DNA from: Trichomonas vaginalis G3
Lineage: Eukaryota > Parabasalia > Trichomonadida > Trichomonadidae
Direction: 5' to 3'
DNA: 64,000 nucleotides
Assembly: GCF_026262505.1 (NCBI RefSeq)
Contig: NC_067208.1
Span: forward strand, 1,612,001 to 1,676,000
The translations under genes were made by a program, and so were the position numbers. Position 1 is the stretch's first letter, and every line of letters begins with the position of its first letter. Below are positions 43,600 to 52,439 of this stretch, one piece after another. The notes below the pieces were generated by a model. It did not search any database. It was not told the DNA's origin and worked only from the letters and a program-made list of their open reading frames with translations.

Positions 43600-44546
43600 A
43601 ACTTCTTTAGCATATTCGTCAGGAGTTGTCTTATATTTGTTAGGAACTTGTCTTTGAAAGTATACCACCTTGAACTTTGACAAAGTTTGAAACGAGGTCT
43701 GACAATAGTAGTTTTATCTTCTGCTTGCAGTGTGTACATTTTGCCATGTTTGCCTAAAACTTCATAATATTCTCTTGTATACTTTCTTCTATTTTTACGA
43801 ACACGAATGTGAGTACCTGTCGGGTTCCCATTGTTGTCATAGTCAATAGTATTTTCCATATGGGTCGCGTTTAGGTATTTCTATTTTTACTTTGTCACCT
43901 TTCTGAAGTTTGAAGCCCGGCATTCTTTCTTGTTTGTCTCTTTTGACTAAATTATTAAAATATAGTCTTTCTCTAAGTCAGGGTTGTTTTTCATTTCTTC
44001 GGGGGAGTGGTTTCCCAAACCTTTTTGTTTACGGCTATTGTAAATATTTAAAACTTGTCTCATCTTTGCCATGGAGAAGTGTCTATATTTGTCGTCATAT
44101 GACATTTCATTTGCTTCACCACCTTGTGGTTGGTTTAAGTCTCTTAACATTTTTATACAACCGTCAATGACACCAAGAGCAGAATGGTTTTGGTCGACAA
44201 TGAAATATTGGTTTACATTTTTTGAACGCAGATAGTTTTTTACATCATCTGATTTGAAAGAACTTTCACAGTCAGATGTCAGTTTTGTTGGATGGTATTT
44301 GTCAACGAATATTGTCAAAGCAGTTTTCACATCTAAAATATTTTTGGACCATAATGGTATGGCTTCACAGTATCTTGTGTTTTGACCAACAAATATTAGC
44401 CAGTATGGTGGTCCATCTGTTCTAACTCTCGGAATGTTTTCCAAGATATCCATAAACCAAGCATTTGGTGTTGAACTAAAGATTTTTATCATGAGTGCTT
44501 TCTTTGTCGCTTTAGAAACATAGGGGTCCTTGTTCGGATTCGTCAT
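43600..44546 (-). pseudogene. Retroviral-type integrase of B (broken)
   Basis: The core shows NAWFMDILENIPRVRTDGPP, FVGQNTRYCEAIPLW, KLTSDCESSFKSDDV and NHSALGVIDGCIKMLRDLNQ, followed by a helix with NIYNSRKQKGLGNHSPEEMK, and an SH3/chromo-like tail (GTHIRVRKNRRKYTREYYEV). It would insert the element. The gene looks broken, about two breaks. The start at 44546 leaves a 14-base divergent spacer to the next gene. Confidence 0.85.
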
Positions 44547-44560
44547 TTTTCCTATAAGAA

Positions 44561-44962
44561 ATGGGTTTATTTGGCGCATTAGCAGGAGTTGCATCCAGAT
44601 TTTTGCCCGCAGTGGGAACAATAGCCAGAGGTGTATTTGGAGTTGGAAGGAAGATTTTGAGTACATTAGGTATACTTAAAGAGAAAGCACAACCTATTAT
44701 ACAAACTGTACAGAAAGGTTGGGATGTAGCACGAGATGCAACAAATCTTATTCCAAATCCTGAAACAAGAGGAAAAGTTCAAGGATGGATGGACAATGTA
44801 GGAAGACAAGCAGGAAACTATTATAACAAAGCAAAGGACTACTATAACCAAGCAGGACACTATATGGACCAAGGTGAAAGATTCTTTAACAGAGGATATA
44901 ACCATGCACAACAGTGGGTAAACAATAACCAACCTCAACCGCCTCAAACGTGGGGAATGTAA
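44561..44962 (+). CDS. Putative pVI-like membrane-active virion protein (B)
   Basis: The 133-residue product is nearly identical to the Y protein at 35489-35890: MGLFGALAGVASRFLPAVGT, then NYYNKAKDYYNQAGHYMDQG and a Pro/Gln tail. An amphipathic N-terminus with Gly2 suggests membrane action. It is the first gene of a rightward row of small genes. Confidence 0.6.
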   Translation: MGLFGALAGVASRFLPAVGTIARGVFGVGRKILSTLGILKEKAQPIIQTVQKGWDVARDATNLIPNPETRGKVQGWMDNVGRQAGNYYNKAKDYYNQAGHYMDQGERFFNRGYNHAQQWVNNNQPQPPQTWGM

Positions 44963-44981
44963 AGTTTTTTACTGAGATGAA

Positions 44982-45134
44982 ATGAACAATACAGCATTGA
45001 GACAAATGGGTTCAAGATGGATTTGTCGGCTTCCAGCAGTTACACAACGTGTTTGTCAAGTTCTTCCTATACCTCAGGAAGTTTTAGACCGACTTAAAAA
45101 ACCTAAACAACCAGTTGAAAACAAACCAAACTAA
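44982..45134 (+). CDS. 50-residue conserved small protein (B)
   Basis: This product, MNNTALRQMGSRWICRLPAV to ENKPN, is the counterpart of the Y gene at 35314. The upstream TTTTTTACTGAGATGAA is repeated before the next gene at 45154. Conservation of frame and promoter supports a real gene. Confidence 0.65.
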   Translation: MNNTALRQMGSRWICRLPAVTQRVCQVLPIPQEVLDRLKKPKQPVENKPN

Positions 45135-45153
45135 AATTTTTTACTGAGATGAA

Positions 45154-45783
45154 ATGACCGAAGAAGTTGAAACGGTAGATTTGACACCACAAACAAAAAG
45201 TTCAGAACCATTGTCAAAACCTGTCAAAGAACTTACAGATGAAGAGAAAAATTCAATAATAGAAAGTGCCAGGTCTGGAAATACAAACCCTAACTACAAA
45301 GTCACTTTTCATAGAAATGGAACGGCAAGTATCTCAAAAAAGAAACAGACTCTCACAAATAAAATATTGAAGTCTGAAGGAGCTTTCGAGACAACAGATG
45401 GAAAAGTTTACTTCACTGACCAACAGTTCATTATAGAACATCTCATTGACTTAGAGTCGAAATATTCTAAACTTTACAACAAACACAAAAAGTTGAAAGG
45501 AAAACAAAAACAAATGGCATATGATATTTATGAAGATGTTGACGACACAACTGTTCCTGCAGGTGAAGTAAAGTCAGAGGAACCGAAAAGTGACGAAAAA
45601 CCGATAGAAGAAGAAAAACCAAAAACTGAAGATAAACCAAAACCAAAGTTTAGTTTCCAAACTAAACCAAGTCAACCTTCATTAGCTGGTATGGGTTGGT
45701 CAAAGACTTATGGCAGCAGGCGGTTATGTAAAGTAAAGAAAAAAAAATATTTTTTTTATTTTTATAAAAATGCCCCCATATAG
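45154..45783 (+). CDS. KDG-motif-like protein with charged tail (B)
   Basis: The 209-residue product matches the Y gene at 34711 over about 180 residues (EEVETVDLTPQTKSSEPLSK start, helical middle, acidic/basic tail) and then has a different, Lys/Phe-rich end. The NPNYKVTFHRNGTASISKKK segment relates it to the small genes at 12846 and 15416. Its end overlaps the next gene slightly. The function is unknown. Confidence 0.62.
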   Translation: MTEEVETVDLTPQTKSSEPLSKPVKELTDEEKNSIIESARSGNTNPNYKVTFHRNGTASISKKKQTLTNKILKSEGAFETTDGKVYFTDQQFIIEHLIDLESKYSKLYNKHKKLKGKQKQMAYDIYEDVDDTTVPAGEVKSEEPKSDEKPIEEEKPKTEDKPKPKFSFQTKPSQPSLAGMGWSKTYGSRRLCKVKKKKYFFYFYKNAPI

Positions 45784-46192
45784 AATGGATAGAAAATCTG
45801 CTAGAATAAAAGCAGAGTTGCAAAGATATGGTTGGAGAGTTTCGAAGAAGTTTAAATATAAGAAAGGAAGACCCATAAAAGTCTATGACAAACTGGCTGG
45901 TCTTCGCTACGAAATGGATTTGGAAACAGCACGTGCAAATTATCCAAACAGACTAGAGAGGTTAGAAGAAGAACGTCTTATGAACATGCCTTTCGATGTT
46001 AGTGAACCTCAAGTTGAAGGACACGACGGCTTTGCCAGATTCTACTGGAAACATGACGAACAATTGCATCCTTTGAGAAGGAAAAAAGGTAGTGCAGAGG
46101 ATGGTCATGCTCCCATGGAAAGAACAAGATATGCATATGAGAAGTACCGTGAAGTTAGAAGTCAATTACATCTGGTCGAACCTTTACAGTAA
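45770..46192 (+). CDS. Basic protein before the short polymerase
   Basis: The 140-residue product is strongly basic at the start (RMDRKSARIKAELQRYGWRV, KKFKYKKGRPIKVYD) and later has GFARFYWKHDEQLHPLRRKK. It may be a nucleic-acid-binding partner of the polymerase gene that follows. Y lacks both genes. From about here the codon choice shifts toward G- and C-ending codons. Confidence 0.5.
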   Translation: MPPYRMDRKSARIKAELQRYGWRVSKKFKYKKGRPIKVYDKLAGLRYEMDLETARANYPNRLERLEEERLMNMPFDVSEPQVEGHDGFARFYWKHDEQLHPLRRKKGSAEDGHAPMERTRYAYEKYREVRSQLHLVEPLQ

Positions 46193-46224
46193 ACTTTGAC
46201 GAAGGAAAGAACAAAGAAGGCTTC

Positions 46225-47922
46225 ATGGGAGTACTTGCTGCAATTCAAGACGGAAATAAGAAAGGACACAATCTCAGATTGACCATAACAGATTTGGATG
46301 GTCACATTTACTATGCAAATGGCAATGAACAAACAGCTGCAAAACTTCTTGACGCTTTCAAGACTACAAAGAGAGAACAAATGGTTGACTCCGACTCAGA
46401 CATTTTGAATGCAATTGAAGGAATTGCAAGTGTCAAGTTCGAATGGTACCAACCTAACCCTCAAGCAGTCAGACAACATGCTGGATACTTCCCGTTCATA
46501 AATAAGTCTGACATTGACTTGACAAGGTATGGAATTTACAATTCAATTGAAACAATTGTCAATGAACCTTGCATTCTTACATGTCTCAGGAACTCTGGTC
46601 TTGTTACAGAAGAGAAGATGAAGTATCTTGAGTCATGTGTGAAGACAAGGTACATTCTCAGAGGTCAATTGGCAAAAATTGCACCGTTGGCAAATGTCAA
46701 TATCCGAGTCAGCATACCTACAGCTAAAGGTTCTTCACATGACGACTATGTTGTTGAGTTCAATTTACCATGGTTGAAGATTGTAATTGTCCACAACCAC
46801 TTCATGTTGAACGAAAGTCTTACAAACCCATTGTTCGGAAAAGGCAAGTGCAACATTGTCAGAGCTGTAAACATTCTTTTCGAGAAAGGTTTGTTGGAAC
46901 CAATTCCAGATGACAAGCTGACAGAAACTTTTGTACCAAAAGACGAAACAAACTTTTCACTGTTAGCAAGACCAAAAGTTGTTCCAGACAAAGTTCTAGT
47001 ACAAAAGAAGTACACAATTCCACAAGGAGTTGGATTGTTCGGATACCAACCTGAACCAGAAGAACTTCCAATGAGGTTGCAAGAACTTCAAGATGCTATA
47101 AACAAACTTCCATTGAGACATCCAATTGACGTCAAATTGTATTGGAGAGCATCTGAGTTAGGTCAGAAGGTTTTATATGAAACAGGTTGCTTCGACGATG
47201 TTTATGAGATAACAGGAGAAGTTTCTCAGAAGATAAGAGACTCACTTGAATTTCCACAAACTGGACCAATTGGTTGCGACAAGTTCGACTCAAACGAAAA
47301 GATATACTATGTCGACCTTAACGCTGCATACATGAGGTTTGTCCAATATATTCCGACTGGAATTCCAAACGAAGATGGTGAGTTCCCGGGAAGGAACTAT
47401 ACAGTTGGAAAAGTCATACAACAACTGTATGATATTAGGAAAGCTTCAAACCCCAAACTTGCAATGACACTCAAATTGCTTATGAATTCGACATGGGGAT
47501 ATTCCATTAAGAAACCTCAAGAGATGAAGAGTAAACATTATGAGAAGGTCGACAACTTTGTTGAAAGGTTTTCTCCTTTTGTTTTGAAGTACGAATTCAC
47601 TCAAGGTCAAAGTGGCTTAGTAACCACATTAAAACCTATTGTCGAACATTGGTCTTACCCTCAGTTCGCAAAAGCAGTCCTTGACAACTACAACAAATTC
47701 TTCTCCGAAGTCAAATCGAAAGTTGTGGTTTACTATGAGAACATTGACGCACTCATGACGAACGAAGAAGGGTACAACAAACTCATTGAAATGGGTTTAG
47801 TCGGTGAGAAGATGGGCTGTTTTAAGCTAGATAAGGTATTTTCCGAAGTTCATGTAATATCGAAAAGGAAATATTGGGGTATACTTGAAGACGGCACAGA
47901 AATAAAACATTGCATGAAGTAA
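46225..47922 (+). CDS. Short family B-type DNA polymerase without visible exonuclease region
   Basis: The 565-residue frame has an N-terminal region (about 1-280) like that of the X polymerase, including PCILTCLRNSGL and VIVHNHFMLNESL, which parallel NCFVYACIQAGV and LVEDHYMLNERL. Then come motif A-like IYYVDLNAAYMRF, motif B-like LKLLMNSTWGYSIKK, a motif C-like region and KRKYWGILEDG. No exonuclease motifs are seen between the N-terminal region and motif A, so the enzyme is far shorter than the 995-residue X polymerase. As part of a fossil element it may be decayed. Codon use is less AT-biased than in its neighbours. Confidence 0.75.
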   Translation: MGVLAAIQDGNKKGHNLRLTITDLDGHIYYANGNEQTAAKLLDAFKTTKREQMVDSDSDILNAIEGIASVKFEWYQPNPQAVRQHAGYFPFINKSDIDLTRYGIYNSIETIVNEPCILTCLRNSGLVTEEKMKYLESCVKTRYILRGQLAKIAPLANVNIRVSIPTAKGSSHDDYVVEFNLPWLKIVIVHNHFMLNESLTNPLFGKGKCNIVRAVNILFEKGLLEPIPDDKLTETFVPKDETNFSLLARPKVVPDKVLVQKKYTIPQGVGLFGYQPEPEELPMRLQELQDAINKLPLRHPIDVKLYWRASELGQKVLYETGCFDDVYEITGEVSQKIRDSLEFPQTGPIGCDKFDSNEKIYYVDLNAAYMRFVQYIPTGIPNEDGEFPGRNYTVGKVIQQLYDIRKASNPKLAMTLKLLMNSTWGYSIKKPQEMKSKHYEKVDNFVERFSPFVLKYEFTQGQSGLVTTLKPIVEHWSYPQFAKAVLDNYNKFFSEVKSKVVVYYENIDALMTNEEGYNKLIEMGLVGEKMGCFKLDKVFSEVHVISKRKYWGILEDGTEIKHCMK

Positions 47923-47965
47923 AAATTTATTTTAAAAAAGTGACATTTTTAAAATTTTATTTGAA

Positions 47966-48042
47966 ATGTACGCTGAGTTTGTTGGAGAAGACCGTTGGGA
48001 AACTTGTTTGTTAGATGAGAAATATGAAATGGCATACAATTT
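47966..48042 (+). pseudogene. Short HNH gene remnant (B)
   Basis: The sequence starts MYAEFVGEDRWETCLLDEKY and runs straight into the last bases of the HNH gene. It equals the Y remnant at 34601-34679, while a full HNH gene stands next to that one in Y. Confidence 0.75.
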
Positions 48043-48070
48043 TAAAACAATATATTTTTACATATATTAA

Positions 48071-48931
48071 ATGCTTCAGGTTGAAAAACAAAGAACAAAA
48101 GTAGCAGATACAAAACCGTTAGACTATATCTTTACAAATGCTGGTAGGACAATATCAGATGAAGAAATTTCATCCCGAACATACAGGTTTGACTATCCAA
48201 TTCGTTGGCTTCAAAGTCCTTCAGATGCAAAGGCAATAGGATTTAGAAGAGTTTTGTTTTCAAATAGAACTAACGCATTTATGTTCGCAGTATATTTTCA
48301 TGGGCAGTATAAAGGTTCTGATGGTCTAATAGACAAATTTGCCGAAATGAGAATCTTTACAGTTCGTTCAGACGAAAGTCTTGAGAAAACTCTAAATGAC
48401 TTTCAAACTCAAATGAACAAATATTATTGGGAATTTCAAGAAAAATACGACTCTTTACTAAATGGAACATACTATCTGAAAATAGAATATGACAAGATGA
48501 ACTCCACCGTTTCATTTCAAAAGATTGAAATTAACCCTCCAAGAGATACAGAGTTTTTATTTTGGGAAGTAGACAAACGTTCTTGGGCACAATTTCTTCG
48601 GTTACTAAACCAGAACGAACCATTACCACCAGATGGTCCATTTAAATTTATACTTCCACCAGCAGATTTGACAGTTTATAGAAACGTGTTTGACCCTCAA
48701 AATGTTATGTGTCATGCAAGTTTCAGTTCAAGCAACAATAGTTTTCTATGTATTGGTAAGGACTTTTATGACTTTGCTTCTAAATTCTACGAACCACCTA
48801 GTAACAGTTTCTCTGACTTTCAAGTTTGGTTCACAACAAATGGTGTGCAACATATTATTCCATTGTACTATGACTTTTATCTCGAATTGTCTTTCATATA
48901 TAACTACGGAAAAGTGCTGAAAAAGTATTGA
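48071..48931 (+). CDS. YxYPxxW-family virion protein (B, whole copy)
   Basis: The 286-residue protein opens with a TKPLDYIFTNAGRTISDEEI-like region and YRFDYPIRWLQSPSDAKAIG, and ends IPLYYDFYLELSFIYNYGKV. The family has members in X (two) and B (two) and a broken one in Y. The beta-rich pattern and location in the virion region suggest a minor capsid or vertex-associated protein; an enzyme is unlikely, as no motif is seen. A TTTTTACATATATTAA promoter precedes the ATG. Confidence 0.65.
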   Translation: MLQVEKQRTKVADTKPLDYIFTNAGRTISDEEISSRTYRFDYPIRWLQSPSDAKAIGFRRVLFSNRTNAFMFAVYFHGQYKGSDGLIDKFAEMRIFTVRSDESLEKTLNDFQTQMNKYYWEFQEKYDSLLNGTYYLKIEYDKMNSTVSFQKIEINPPRDTEFLFWEVDKRSWAQFLRLLNQNEPLPPDGPFKFILPPADLTVYRNVFDPQNVMCHASFSSSNNSFLCIGKDFYDFASKFYEPPSNSFSDFQVWFTTNGVQHIIPLYYDFYLELSFIYNYGKVLKKY

Positions 48932-48967
48932 AAAATAATGTTTAGGGTAGAAGGTTAGATCTAACAC

Positions 48968-49343
48968 GTACTGCTTCAGAACAATATTTGTACTGCTTCA
49001 GAACAATATTTGTACTTTTTCAGAACAATACTTGTACTGTTTCAGAACAATACTTGTACTTTTTCAGAACAATACTTGTACTGTTTCAGAACAATACTTG
49101 TACTTTTTCAGAACAATACTTGTACTTTTTCAGAACAAATTTCCCGTAAAAGCTCTCAATTTGTGAGAAAAATTTTCTGTTTCAGAACAATATTTGTACT
49201 GTTTCAGAACAATATTTGTACTGTTTCAGAACAATATTTGTACTGTTTCAGAACAATATTTGTACTGTTTCAGAACAATATTTGTACTGCTTCAGAACAA
49301 TATTTGTACTGTTTCAGAACAATATTTGTACTGTTTCAGAACA
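48968..49343. repeat. 22-bp tandem array with AT-rich core (B)
   Basis: Units of TACTGTTTCAGAACAATATT (22 bases with variants TACTTTTTC and TACTGCTTC) lie on both sides of a core at 49141-49180 with CCCGTAAAAG, CTCTCAATTTG and TGAGAAAAATT. The layout matches the arrays at 4971, 16725 and 32873. It leads directly into the start of the Pro-rich gene at 49344. Confidence 0.88.
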
Positions 49344-49682
49344 ATGTCCGACGTACCACCAACCGAGTCCATTCCCAAACCAGAGGAACCTAAAGCACCA
49401 GCCCCTGCACCTCAGTTCCAGCAAGTACCTCCGAATTTCTACCAATTTCCACCTCAAGGTTACTACCCACCACAAGGCTTCCCGAACTACCCTCCTCTGC
49501 CTATGCCTTACTTCCCCAACCCTTGGATGTTCCAGCAAGCTCCACCCCAGCAATTCCAATCTCAATCCAAATCGAAGAGAGACCAAGAGTTCGAAGAAGG
49601 TCTGAACCGTTTACGCAAAGAGTATGCCCCAGCTCCAATTGAGAGAAAGTTGTTCCCGGACCAAAAATATAATTTAGGGTAG
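49344..49682 (+). CDS. Pro/Gln-rich protein MSDVPPTE... next to the array
   Basis: The 112-residue product has a SIPKPEEPKAPAPAPQFQQV start, a PPNFYQFPPQGYYPPQGFPN stretch and a charged end (KRDQEFEEGLNRLRKEYAP). It is a low-complexity, disordered protein with visibly higher GC content than its surroundings. A remnant with the same start follows the array at 17057 in Y. The end coincides with a palindromic repeat, so the real C-terminus may have been changed by it. The function is unknown. Confidence 0.5.
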   Translation: MSDVPPTESIPKPEEPKAPAPAPQFQQVPPNFYQFPPQGYYPPQGFPNYPPLPMPYFPNPWMFQQAPPQQFQSQSKSKRDQEFEEGLNRLRKEYAPAPIERKLFPDQKYNLG

Positions 49683-50235
49683 ATGGTTAGATCTAACCTG
49701 TCTTCTACCCTCTTTTCTAACCTCTTGAATTTTCATGACTTCTTCGTAAATGTTTTGTCAAGACTTCTTCGTAAATGTTTTGTCAAGACTTCATCGTAAT
49801 GAGTGTAAAGGACCCAAAAATATAATTTAGGGTAGATGGTTAGATCTAACCTGTTTTCTAACCTGTTTTCTAACATGGTCTAAAACTCTCGAAAATCATG
49901 AAATTTACACCAAAAATATAATTTAGGGTAGATGGTTAGATCTAACCTGTTTTCTACCCTCTTTTCTACCCTCTTGAATTTTCATGACTTCATCGTAAAT
50001 GTTTTGTCAAGACTTCATCGTAATGAGTGTAAAGGACCCAAAAATAATGTTTAGGGTAGATGGTTAGATCTAACCTGTTTTCTAACCTCATTTCTACCCT
50101 CTTGAATTTTCATGACTTCTTCGTAAATGTTTTGTCAAGACTTCTTCGTAATGAGTGTAAAGGACCCAAAAATATAATTTAGGGTAGAAGGTTAGATCTA
50201 ACCTCTTTTCTAACCTCTTTTCTACCCTCTTGAAT
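49675..50235. repeat. Cluster of five dispersed palindromes
   Basis: Units near 49675, 49830, 49923, 50050 and 50183 each read TTTAGGGTAGA, the dyad GGTTAGATCTAACC and then TCTAACC or TCTACCC half-sites. They are joined by TTTTGTCAAGACTTCTTCG linkers. The cluster lies directly upstream of the 312-residue gene. No gene is seen in it. Confidence 0.88.
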
Positions 50236-50310
50236 TTTCATGAATTTTCCCGAAATAAAAAATAAAGTTAGTTTTATTTTTTTTTATTTTTTTATTTTGT
50301 ATGTAAAGAC

Positions 50311-51251
50311 ATGATTTCAACAATCGGCACAACAACAATTCAAACAACTACAGCACCAAACTCTTTAGTCATGAATCCAACATCTATGTTAGTAGAAATG
50401 AAAAGCTTCATTCCTTCTTCATATACTTTTGAAACAGAAATCCAGAAGATAAAGCAAGAACTTTTAACAAGTAATTTAGACTGTAGTGCGAAAGATGAAA
50501 CAAATGAACAGTATCTTTATGAAATGCAGGACATTATTGACCATTTACCCAAATTGCCTGAAATCCAACAACAAAAACTCACTATTCCTGAATTCGATGA
50601 AATAGAAGTGAAACCAACTGACTCAGTAGAAATAAAGAAGTTCATACGAAAGGTAAACTATGAGTTTCTAGGATTTCATTGCAACCATAAGGTTATGGAC
50701 AAAGATTGCGACATGGTATATAAGAACATCTCTGACATATATAAATCTGAAGAATTTAAGACCTACGACAACTTTGTTTCGTTAGTTGCAAAATGTGTAT
50801 GGCAGATAAGAGATAAAGATAGAAGAGGTAAGGTATGGAATGAACAAATAAGACCCGCTATGTTTGAGATGAAGAGAGCAATTGACGCTTTAGTTGTTTT
50901 AGCTGGTAAGGTTTCAGAATATAACGCAAAAATGAACCCGCAATGTTCTAAATGTAAAGCAGCAATGAGGAGATATAACTACTCCGTCAAAGAGATAGAA
51001 CGTATGAGAAACGACTATGCAGACTTAAAGAAAGAAGCAGAAAACCAGCAGAAGATAAAATGGACATGTTAGAATTTCTGAACAAAAACTATCCAACAGC
51101 AGAAGATTTCCTTCTATCTGACGTCAAGAAGAAGTATAAAGAGACTTTCGGCATAGTTAAAACATTCGATGTACTAAAAGAAGAAATAGAAGCTACAAAA
51201 CTGTTTAAAGTCTCACGAATTCATAACGTTTACCATGTAAAACGCTTATAA
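50311..51251 (+). pseudogene. 312-residue unknown protein (B copy, broken)
   Basis: It matches the X gene at 3747 nearly throughout at the DNA level, from MISTIGTTTIQTT to the NIYHVKRL-like end, with NPQCSKCKAAMRRYNYSVKE in the middle. It looks broken, about one break. Leader and palindromes are the same as for the KilA-N genes. Confidence 0.78.
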
Positions 51252-51262
51252 AATAACTGGGG

Positions 51263-51490
51263 AGAAAGAGGGTAGAAAAGAGGTTAGATCTAACCTTCTA
51301 CCCTAAACATTATTTTTGCTGAATTCAGCAACAAAATTCTGAGTAAAATAATTTTTAGGGCATGTGTCAAACCGTTGAGTTTTCACAAAATTCCAAAAAT
51401 AACGTTTACCATGTAAAACGCTTATAAAATAACTGGGGTAGAAAAGAGGGTAGAAAGGAGGTTAGATCTAACCTTCTACCCTAAACATTA
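51263..51490. repeat. Two dispersed palindromes after the 312-residue gene
   Basis: Inverted-orientation units at 51263-51308 and 51438-51488 (GGTTAGATCTAACC with CTACCC) are part of a ~175-base duplication that also contains TAACGTTTACCATGTAAAAC, the end of the 312-residue gene. Confidence 0.8.
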
Positions 51491-51537
51491 TTTTTGCTGA
51501 ATTCAGCAACAAAATTCTGAGTAAAATGGCATAAGAT

Positions 51538-51697
51538 TGCTTCCCTCGGAAAAACCGAGAGAAGAGATTCCGTATGAAAATCGTGAAATTTCTCTAGACC
51601 GGATTTTATCGGTCTAGCCTAAAACACATGAAAATCATGAAGAACAGCGAGTAGGGAAAAAAACTTAGTCGCCTAAAACTCTATGAAAATCATGAAT
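51538..51697. repeat. Cassette array matching the KilA-N variable segment (1)
   Basis: Three to four units of about 54 bases each contain a constant arm ending in CATGAAAATCATGAA or TATGAAAATCGTGAA and a variable hairpin. The hairpins are CTCGG-AAAAA-CCGAG (51545-51559) and CTAGACCG / CGGTCTAG (51594-51617), plus a degenerate one. The units match the hairpin segments within KilA-N genes at 5616 and 18009, but here they lie outside any gene. The same array type is at 52738-53010. Confidence 0.75.
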
Positions 51698-51768
51698 TTC
51701 CTTAAGATAGAAAAAATAAAGTTAGTTTTATTTTTATTTATTTTTTTATCTTGTATGTAAGAACATAT

Positions 51769-52380
51769 ATGTCAAACATTGAGTTTGAAACAGTTGGAAA
51801 GATAGACAATGACACCAAAGTGGTTAGAATTGGTGATTTAAACGTAAGATACTCAAAGAAATACAACAAATATTCTTTGTCAGACATTTTATCTCCATTT
51901 GGAAAGAGACCGAAGGACTGGGTTAAAATTGCTTCTACTCAGAAAATTTTGACAAGAAATCCTGAGCTTATGATATCGGTAAGATTCTATGGAACTGCAG
52001 CATATCTTATAGACAAAAGTCTTATACCAATAGTTTTGTTATGGTTAGACCCAGTTGTTGGATATAACTTCATAACATATGGTTCATTCGATACGGAACG
52101 TTGCAGTGAAGGCTTACTTTACATCGTTCAGAAACCGAAGGACTTCAATACAAAAAGATATAAGATAGGAAGAACATATAATATAACTCTAAGATATGAC
52201 TCTACAGTCAATATAGTCAAGGTTGTGTTTGTTAATGATATGAGAGCTGCAGAAACAGAACTACTTGAAAAGTTTGAGAAAATATATGGTGCTCCCATAA
52301 AAGGTAAAGAAACGTTTGAAGTAGATGAGATAGATAAAGCTATAAAATTATTTGACGAAGTTGCTGAAAAATACATGTAA
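51769..52380 (+). CDS. KilA-N plus T5orf172 (GIY-YIG-like) fusion protein (B)
   Basis: The 203-residue protein has an N-terminal KilA-N domain (VVRIGDLNVRYSKKYNKYSL ... AYLIDKSLIPIVLLWLDP) and a C-terminal T5orf172 domain with GLLYIVQ (115-121), YKIGR (131-135) and LLEKFEKIYGAPIKGKETF. This pair is common in large DNA viruses and phages, where it may bind and nick DNA or regulate. It looks whole. In Y the same gene received the X insertion. The ATG at 51769 is preferred over the TTG at 51751 because it follows the leader GTATGTAAGAAC. Confidence 0.85.
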   Translation: MSNIEFETVGKIDNDTKVVRIGDLNVRYSKKYNKYSLSDILSPFGKRPKDWVKIASTQKILTRNPELMISVRFYGTAAYLIDKSLIPIVLLWLDPVVGYNFITYGSFDTERCSEGLLYIVQKPKDFNTKRYKIGRTYNITLRYDSTVNIVKVVFVNDMRAAETELLEKFEKIYGAPIKGKETFEVDEIDKAIKLFDEVAEKYM

Positions 52381-52439
52381 AGCGTTTTATTTTGGTTTTT
52401 TTGTGAAAGTCAGAAAATAAAGTTAGTGTCATTTTTTTG

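Noticed and set aside
45962-47071. Antisense frames opposite the short polymerase
   Set aside because: They are shadows of the coding strand with no independent promoter or motif.
48990-49393. FRTIFVLFQNN repeat frames
   Set aside because: They are translations of the 22-bp array; only the following MSDVPP frame has non-repetitive, gene-like sequence.
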